DNA from: Colletotrichum lupini
Taxonomy: Eukaryota > Ascomycota > Sordariomycetes > Glomerellales > Glomerellaceae
Direction: 5' to 3'
NCBI RefSeq assembly: GCF_023278565.1
Contig: NC_064676.1
Coordinates: forward strand, 5,456,001 to 5,520,000
DNA length: 64,000 nt
The notes under the pieces: model-generated
Seen by the model: the letters and a program-made list of their open reading frames with translations, nothing else
Told to the model about the DNA's origin: nothing
Databases searched by the model: none
Made by a program: the position numbers and the translations under genes
Shown: piece after piece, positions 57,004 to 64,000 of the stretch
Position numbering within the stretch: the stretch's first letter is position 1
How the letters are laid out: each line of letters opens with the position of its first letter

Positions 57004-58457
57004 CTAAAACCAAGCCTTGACACCAGCCTGAATGGCCTTGAGGAGGCTGAAGTCGTACGAGTCCTCACCCAAACTCCAAACAGCGACGCCACCCAGGCCA
57101 CGAGCCTTGGCAATCTCATTGAACTTGCGGGTGACAAGAGCAGGAGTATCCCAGGTCCAGAAGAAAGGACCGGCGGGGTCCCAGTACCACTGGCCACCGC
57201 TGACCTCATCGGTCTTGCCGTTGGCCATGGCAGTCTTGAAGGAAGAGAGGGTGGAGGTGCCGTTGCAGATACCGTAGTCGGACTGGCAGCCATTGCCGCA
57301 GTGAGCAGCGGTGGCACCGCAGAATCCGTACTGGGAGCAGCAGTTGCCAGTGGGGCACTTGTAAAAAGTTCCGGCACCGCAAGAAGCATCCGGAGAAGTA
57401 GTCAGGTTGGTGGGAGCAGCCTGGAAGTTGGCGGTCTCGAAGGTGACGGCGCCAGACATGCCCGTATCGGTGCCGTCGGCAGCCTCCATGAGCTCGGTGG
57501 GGCAGCCGAGACCCTGGGTGCAGTTGTAGCCCTTGGCGGTGGTGAACCACTTGGCGTAGAGAGCAAAGCCAAGGTTGATCTTGGCGGGCTCGACGCCAAG
57601 AGCGATGTAGGTGTCGATAGCCTCAAGAGAACCCTTGATGTCGGTGTGGTGCTTAGTGATATTGTCACGGCGGTTCATGAGATCGTAGGTCATGACGGTG
57701 AAGTGGTCGACGGCGGCGTTGATCTTGGGAGTCTGGTGCTTGGTGAACGCAATCATGTCGCGCTTCAGGCCCGGGGCGGTGACGGAAAGCTCCATCTTGT
57801 GGAGCTTCAGCTGAGTCTTGATTGCGGACAGGAGCAGAGGGAAGGTGTTGATCTCCGAAGTCTTTTGGCTATTTGGCTTCTGGATGTAGTCCGCACCATT
57901 GCCACCGGGATATTCCCAATCGACATCTAAGACCACGTTTAGTCGGCTATCATACCAGAAACACGGCGAAGGATCATGCTTCACTTACCGATACAGTCAT
58001 ATCCGAGCTTGACTGCCGTCTCTGCGACGTTGATGGCGTACTTGTGACGGCTCTCGTTGGTGGCGGCCCCAAGACCGAATCCGTCCGTGTCGCCCCAACC
58101 TCCGATGGCCATGCAGACCTTGGTTCCGTTGTTGAACAGAGCGCGAACCTCGTTCAGGGGCTTGAACGGCTTGTATTCGCCAGCCGGATCGGAAGCAAAA
58201 AGGGAAGAGTTGGCGAATGCGGTGATTACGTGGGTAACACCCGAGGTTACGGACTTGTCCGGGATTCCTGCGGTGTGGTACCTAATTGGATCTGTTAGAA
58301 AATTGTCTTGGATTCGGGTGATTGAAGCAACTTACTGGTCAAAGTACATGACATAACGAGGAGCTGCACCTGTTCCTTCGGTGCAGGTAGTGCCGTCGGA
58401 GGCAGCCTGAGCGGCCACGGCAGCCACAGAGGCCAAGCCAAGAGATCGGAACAGCAT
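57004..58457 (-). CDS. GH18 chitinase with embedded CBM18 chitin-binding module
   Basis: Three exons: 58,336-58,457, 57,989-58,281 and 57,004-57,926, introns of 54 and 62 bases, product 445 residues. A signal peptide covers about residues 1-19. The GH18 barrel is complete: GVTHVITAFANSSLF, VCMAIGGWGD, the catalytic DCIDVDWE (136-143, split by intron 2, acid Glu143), VMTYDLMNR at 216 and GGVAVWSLGEDS at 417. Glycosidases of this family cleave chitin with substrate assistance. A hevein-like CBM18 module with eight cysteines (CGAGTFYKCPTGNCC, YGFCGATAAHCG) lies at 321-359, between barrel strands rather than at an end. Secreted; roles in wall remodelling or attack on other fungi are possible. Both catalytic Asp residues and the Glu are present, so it should be active. 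Confidence 0.93.
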
Positions 58458-61400
58458 TATTACTATGGTCTGGTATTATCAAAAGAATGTGGTTCCTCAA
58501 CGAATGGTCGAGACGGTCAGATTAAGCGAGTGACTTAGAAAGGCGTGAAGGCGCTTGCCAAAGAATCTTTAATACTTGCGTGAGGAGAGGGAGACGCACC
58601 CTCAAATAGCTCGACCCCTATCCGAGGGATACGCAACCGGTCTCGTGTTGACGAAAGTTACACACGGGTAGCGGGACCTGGTGCACATTACCACTGCCCA
58701 CAACCCGACTGTTTGGGGGAGCAAACTTGGATGTTTGGTTTGCCTGGGTTGATTGCACTCGTAACGAGTGAACAGGTAGATTAAACGGGCATTTGTTGGG
58801 TGGATCACGAGGGGTGATCATTCGCGGGCGGACGCGGTAGTGCGGCACTTCGCGGTGCCAAGTAGGGAGACAAGGCGGGATCGGTTGCGGCCAATGGTTG
58901 GCAGCGGTGGAGAGTTCAATATATCAAGAAAGTATAAAATGGACGTTTGGTAGAGTCGGAAATTGCGGTTGGACTCGGTCTGCGTTTAGATAGGCTGACT
59001 CGCTGGGATGAGCCCTTCCGAAAGACCGTCGACTGAATCGCGCGCTCCAGAAAGTGCTGCAGCCAAGATGATTTCCCAGGTGGAAAAAGCTTGACCTAAG
59101 CACAAGCCTTCCGGGGTTTCCGTCCGAACTCAAAGACACCCTGCAAAGTGGTTCGTGCACATACTTCTCGAACGAACCAGCGCGGCGTTGAAGAATCCAA
59201 TATTATTTTGGCAAGTTTGCCATCTTGCTCTACTTCTCACCGTCTCTTCGGGCTTTCGATTTCGAAAAGTTTCAGTGTACGGGGTACATGTGTTCAGTAG
59301 CATGAAGCTTTGGCTGGCATCGGAAGTATCTGAGAACAAAGTGAGCAACGTCGTTACTTTTGCTTCTTTTCCTAGTAGCCGAGTGCCTTGCTTAGCTTAA
59401 TTTGTGGCTTAAAACCGCTTGAGGCTGGAGCTCAGTGCAGCTGCTCTGTCTTTCCTGCACCTTCCATGGGAACAACAAGCTTGTGGCACTTAAGGCAAGC
59501 AACAGGATGACACCATGTCGCGTCTGATCGTGCAGCAGACAGAATTTCTTTTGGGTTTCTTCAATTCACACCTTTTGACCAAAAGATCATCGCGTTTCGT
59601 GATATTTGATCGTATGAACCGAGCAGAGACATAAGGCAAAGTGGATACTAGTTCACAAGTGTTGGTTGCAGTACTTGTCCCTTGTCTTTGAAAGCGAGTG
59701 AAAAGTGGCGGCACAACTTAATTGCAAAGAGGCATTTGTGGCTATGACCTTTAGATGCTCCATCTGGGTGTTGGGCTTGATCCAAACCTGGCAGAAGGGA
59801 CAGTGAAATGTGATGTGGTTAACAAATACAGTCATGGTTTATCGAATAGGGTTGGTGTATGAAGGAGTGAGAAAGTTGGGAGAGAAGTTCGATGTCCAGA
59901 TAAAAGCCTGGCGACGAGGTGTAAGTGAGCAGAGCTACGGCCGTGAGTGAGAAGCCATAGATGGCCCCTACGGAGGTGGCTTGACGACAAGCTATCTCGA
60001 GACCTCCCTGACGAATTTTCCATGTCCCGGCTCAAAAGGAAACTCAAGACCTGTGTAATGCCAGATATCTCCAGAGAGCTGGTTGCCCTCGAGTATTGAC
60101 AGTGGCATCTTCTCAACCAGGATCATGACTGTGCAATAAATGAATTGCCTGGACTTTTCGACGAGTGTGCACTCCATTAGTAGCAGTGGAACAGTCATCA
60201 AACAGAACGCAAGTTAAGCCCCATCGGGAAGTCCATGACATGCAATGGTAAGTATGTGGCTTTTACATTCGCTCTTCGTAAACTCGTGTTCTTCTTTCGC
60301 TATATTTGGGTAGATACAGGCAATTTTCTGCTTACTCCACGCGCCTACTGCTGCGCCGTAACTCGTAACATAGAAGTTGCCCCCCTTATTTGAAGTTACA
60401 AACAATGACGATAGTAAGGAAACTTTGAACATGCCCTCGTTACAGATATCGGAAGTTGTCAGGTTGCAACATGACTAGGAGTAACACCATCCCAAGGACA
60501 CTTGAGCATTTCCTTTGCCCAGGTTCCCTACTATTCTGGAGGCTCAAGTAACAACTAAAAGTGCTAGTAGTATTCTGATCAATCGTGAAAAGCCTTTTCT
60601 ATTATTGCCACTCCTTCTATGGTCATCCCTTTCTTAGACCTTCTGGGTTAGAATTCGGAAAGAATAGTTGTAGCGAACTCAGATAATAAAGTTCATACAT
60701 ACCGATTATTACAATATCAGTCAAAACGTGGCCCAGACCACGGGAAGCAATCAATTGTTTCGTTTCTCAATAGAATCTCTGCGTGAACTGTAATTTTTTA
60801 CAGTGTTCTTATTGTCAAACTTTCATTATTTGGTTACATACCGTACGACCCGTATCTGGTCGCTCATCATTTTGCCATATAAGGAATACGTCAGGATGAA
60901 GGGCAAGGAGCTAGCCCAGCCTCGAAGATTGCTGTTGCACACTTCCGGAGTTCCAGTCTATTCAGAATCGTGCGTTGAACTTGAACTTGAACTTTCTGAC
61001 ACAGAGGGCTACAGTAGATAATATACTTCTCATTGGCGTAAGACGCTCTTACTTTTCTCATCTCTCTGAACATCGGAACGAAATCACCTCCCAGTTCATG
61101 GCCCCTGAATTCTTCAGTCTATTCTGACAATACTCAGTCTCATTCTCAAAACCATAGCATACAATCACGCCAGTCCTGGTGCATATAGCATGATTGCAAC
61201 CCAGACTCAGAGTATGCTAACATCAACGTGGCAATTACTACAAGAAGCACGAATCGTGTCAAACAACCAAATCTCGGAATTTCTGTTCTCAGAGCTTTCG
61301 GTGGGTGATCAAAGTGTGTGTATCGGGTTCATAGCCTCCACAACAAGCATGGCCACTCTCCAGCCTTCGTTCTCTTGGTAAATGCACATGAAGATACTCC

Positions 61401-62459
61401 TTCGAAAAGTCATTTGCAACTGCGTGTGAGCTGTTACCGCCATACAAGTACTACTATGAAAACGTCAGCATCAGAAGAAATCAGCCGGTGTCCTTGAGAG
61501 TAGAAGCCAAGTTCTCTCTCATTAGCGCTAAAGTTTGACTTGTCAAATTCTCCACCGCTGTGAACTTATTGGTGATTTTGCCAAAAACGCGTTTGAGTCA
61601 ATCTGCAGTTCAAATTCCCGGGTGCCGAATTCAGGAGCCTACGAAGCCAATAGAATAGAAACGTTGCCGAATTCCTAACAGAGCAGCGTCTCTTCTGTCA
61701 TGTACCAACCCAAATTTTCACGTCGAGTCGTGCCCTAATTTCTACAAACAGTACGGAATGTCCTGCTTTGCGAAGTAGCCTCCAGAGTCATGAATTCAGG
61801 GACGTTAGGCAATTTCTGAAGCTTCATGAATCATAGGCTGTTTCAAAGTGATCTACACCGCCAAGTGTCTTTTCCGCTCCAACTGGCCAAACTCTCCTTC
61901 CCCCCTTAACAGAATGTAACTAGAGGTTGGAAAAAGGGACACCGTGGAAGAAAAATTGTCCGTCGTAAAGGTTCATGTCAACAGAATCCTGCTCATACCT
62001 AGCACACTGGCGAGCATCAGGGTCTTCTCACGGGCATCGCCGACTTGTCATATCTGATACAACCCCCCATTTGACGTCGTACTGTATCAGTGAATCCCTA
62101 TACCACCTCAGGTTTCCTGAAATGAACTCTCAGGCCATAGTCATACCTCGAATTCCCAAAAGAGGCCAAGAATCAGCATAAGAGTACCTCTCGCGCTCCC
62201 GTAATATTCCGGCCTCTTCAGATCGCCAAGCGGGAAGAGTGGTTTGTATCCGCCGTGGATGTCTAAATATGGTACATCTCAGCTGGGGCACATTTGAGAA
62301 ACCTTATTCCCCGCTACTACCTTCGATCCAGCGTGAGTACGATATCATAAGAAGACTGCTAGATCACAATATCACCCATGACTCCGATCTAAGCCCCAAG
62401 ACTCACATGTCTCACACTGGATTCAGCAAAACGGCAAAGCGACGAAACCATTAAAACGC
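58458..62459. other. Gene-poor region right of the chitinase
   Basis: Four kilobases without a supported gene. The first few hundred bases should contain the chitinase promoter. On the minus strand an ATG at 60,198 opens a 68-codon frame (MTVPLLLMECTLVEKS) of protein-like composition, and further short frames lie at 59,653-60,116, but I found no splice signals that link them. Plus-strand frames are short. The region ends sharply at about 62,460 in AT-rich repeat. Confidence 0.45.
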
Positions 62460-64000
62460 GTCGAGGGGATTACTCTTCTAGGTTTATAAGCTCCTTAATA
62501 GCCTGATTATGGATGTATTAACTCTCCAGAGGATAATCCAAACCCCGGATAAGTCGTGTTTAAGAGTATTAGTATCCCTATTATAGGGTAGTTAGTTCGA
62601 ACCGTAGTTAACGAAGAGATTAATTAAACTATATAAATATTTACGTAGTAAGTATAAAAAGGAGGTTTTAATTATAAATTAGGTTAGTTATAATAATCCT
62701 AAATAGGGCCCCTAATTAGCCCTTATATAATTAGCTATATATTATAATTAAATTAAATTTCTAATCTAATACTAATTTTTAATTTTTTTTTTAATTTACT
62801 TATTATAGTTAGAAATATAATTTAACCTTAGGTCCGTTTACTAAGTTATCTCCTTTTACTCCTTTTTTCTATTTTTTTTTATATAACCTATCCTTTTATT
62901 CGTATATTAACTTTTTTACTACTTATAAATTACTCTAACCCCTTATTAAGTATTATTTTTATAAAAGCGTTAGTAAAGTTATTATTATTATTATTAATCT
63001 AACGGACTTTAAGTATTTTACGCTTTTTATATAATTACCTAAGGGCTATAATATTAATTATAAGCTTTTTTTTTTCGTTGTTTTTAATTTAACGAGGTAT
63101 TTATATAGTAAATAAGAATTTATATAAATAACCGTTAGAATTAATAAAAAGCTAAGTCGATTAGTAATCTTTTTTAGCGTTATTAAAATTACGTAAAAGA
63201 GGTTAATATTATTAATTATATTATAGACCTTTAACGCTAATATACTTCTTATTACTTACTTATTTTTAGTTAATAAGTAATAAATTATATTATTATATAT
63301 AGTAAATTCGCTCTTACTTATACTCTCGTTAACTAGGATAATGATATACCCTAATTACGAAGTAAGGTCGTTATTATTTATAAATAACTTATTAATGAAA
63401 ACGTAGAGCTTATTAATTATAAAATTAATTAAGTAGTAAACGAGGCTTCGATCGAGATTCGTTTATTACTATTTAAGTTACTTATTAAGTATTTTAACGT
63501 CTCGTTTAATTAAATTTATAGCCTATATTACTTTAATATAGTTGAAAATTATCTTAAGCTAATATATACTTATAATATATACCCCTTATATAAGCTTAGC
63601 CTTATATTACTTTTTAATATTAATTATATTTAGATCGATAAAATTAATCTTCTCGCCCTACCCCTTTTATTAAAAAATAATAATAATTTTTTTAATAATA
63701 AGAATCCTATTATTAAATACTAAGGGGGTATTTATTATAAGGACCTCTTTTAGCTTTGTTATAAAGCCCGCTTTTTAAAGCTCCTTATCCTCTTTTTTTA
63801 TAAAGTTAATATTAAATAGGCCTAATATATCGTTAGTTTATATTCTAACGATCTTAAATTAGTCGCTTTCGTACTTAAAGATTAGTAAGTACGGGTTATA
63901 TATAAATATAATTATTAATAATTAATTAATATAAAAATCGTAGTATATAGTTTATTAATAAGTACCCGATTTTACGAGCCTATATAGTAGCTTAAGCACT
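62460..64000 (-). mobile_element. RIP-degraded Copia-type LTR retrotransposon, partial
   Basis: AT-rich block starting abruptly at about 62,460 and running off the window. The minus strand between about 63,080 and 63,420 keeps the outline of the Copia (Ty1-type) RNase H region that follows reverse transcriptase: a GYIIVLVNES segment, then the F-T-I-Y-N-N-I-I segment, then VIRSILALKVYNI. Stops and G-to-A changes interrupt it throughout, for example the catalytic-region acidic residues and Ser-Glu pair replaced by Asn and Lys codons. The reverse transcriptase itself would lie at higher coordinates, and 63,430-63,620 shows eroded upstream sequence. No terminal repeat could be delimited. It is not functional. 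Confidence 0.7.

Noticed and set aside
56980..57930. Plus-strand frame of 316 codons
   Set aside because: Antisense shadow of the GH18 chitinase exon 3.

Overview
The window is nuclear DNA of a filamentous ascomycete, most likely a Sordariomycete (Glomerellales/Hypocreales type). Genes have short introns of 53-105 bp with GTAAGT-like donors. There is a fungal grainyhead/CP2 regulator, a fungal GH18 chitinase and an HET-like protein. Two AT-rich blocks are transposons whose G:C content has been stripped in the manner of repeat-induced point mutation (RIP). The genus cannot be fixed from the sequence alone.

Layout. 1-8,100 is an ORF-poor stretch of balanced base composition. 8,100-13,800 is a long intergenic region with dispersed short motifs (TACCTTACC, GTATCCRTACTT) that becomes strongly pyrimidine-rich towards the three-exon CP2/grainyhead-like transcription factor gene (13,818-16,562). 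16,563-25,133 is again gene-poor. From 25.1 to 35.5 kb five genes on the minus strand belong to one divergent paralogous family. They share an F-box-like start (LPxEIFxxII), a central RLPLQI / LPNLR region and a C-terminal block of the form IRVKFLxPxCxCC. One member is a double-domain protein broken by a frameshift in a T7 run. A dead Fot1/pogo-type DNA transposon (30,486-32,355), with perfect 28-bp inverted repeats and TA target duplications, sits inside this cluster. Two more members lie at 53.5-55.9 kb, giving seven genes and eight domain copies.

Between the two groups of paralogs are an FAD-linked oxidoreductase (36,181-38,616), a seven-exon HET-like/multi-pass membrane protein (39,777-43,878), a possible small three-exon gene (45,594-46,109), an MFS drug/polyamine-type transporter (47,122-49,116), a secreted cysteine-rich protein (49,386-50,494) and an ankyrin-repeat protein (51,270-52,559). 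A GH18 chitinase with a CBM18 module embedded in its catalytic barrel follows (57,004-58,457). Four kilobases without convincing genes then lead to a RIP-destroyed Copia-type retrotransposon that runs off the right edge (62,460-64,000).

The whole right-hand part reads as an accessory, repeat-bounded island: expanding paralogs of unknown function, an HET-like protein, a transporter, secreted proteins and dead transposons. The most interesting item is the F-box-like paralog family. Its members are too diverged to be RIP targets, one is a tandem fusion, and they differ in retention of a C-terminal Cys motif. Function is unknown. Intron positions were deduced by eye from splice signals and frame continuity and are supported only by consistency of phase and by protein motifs.
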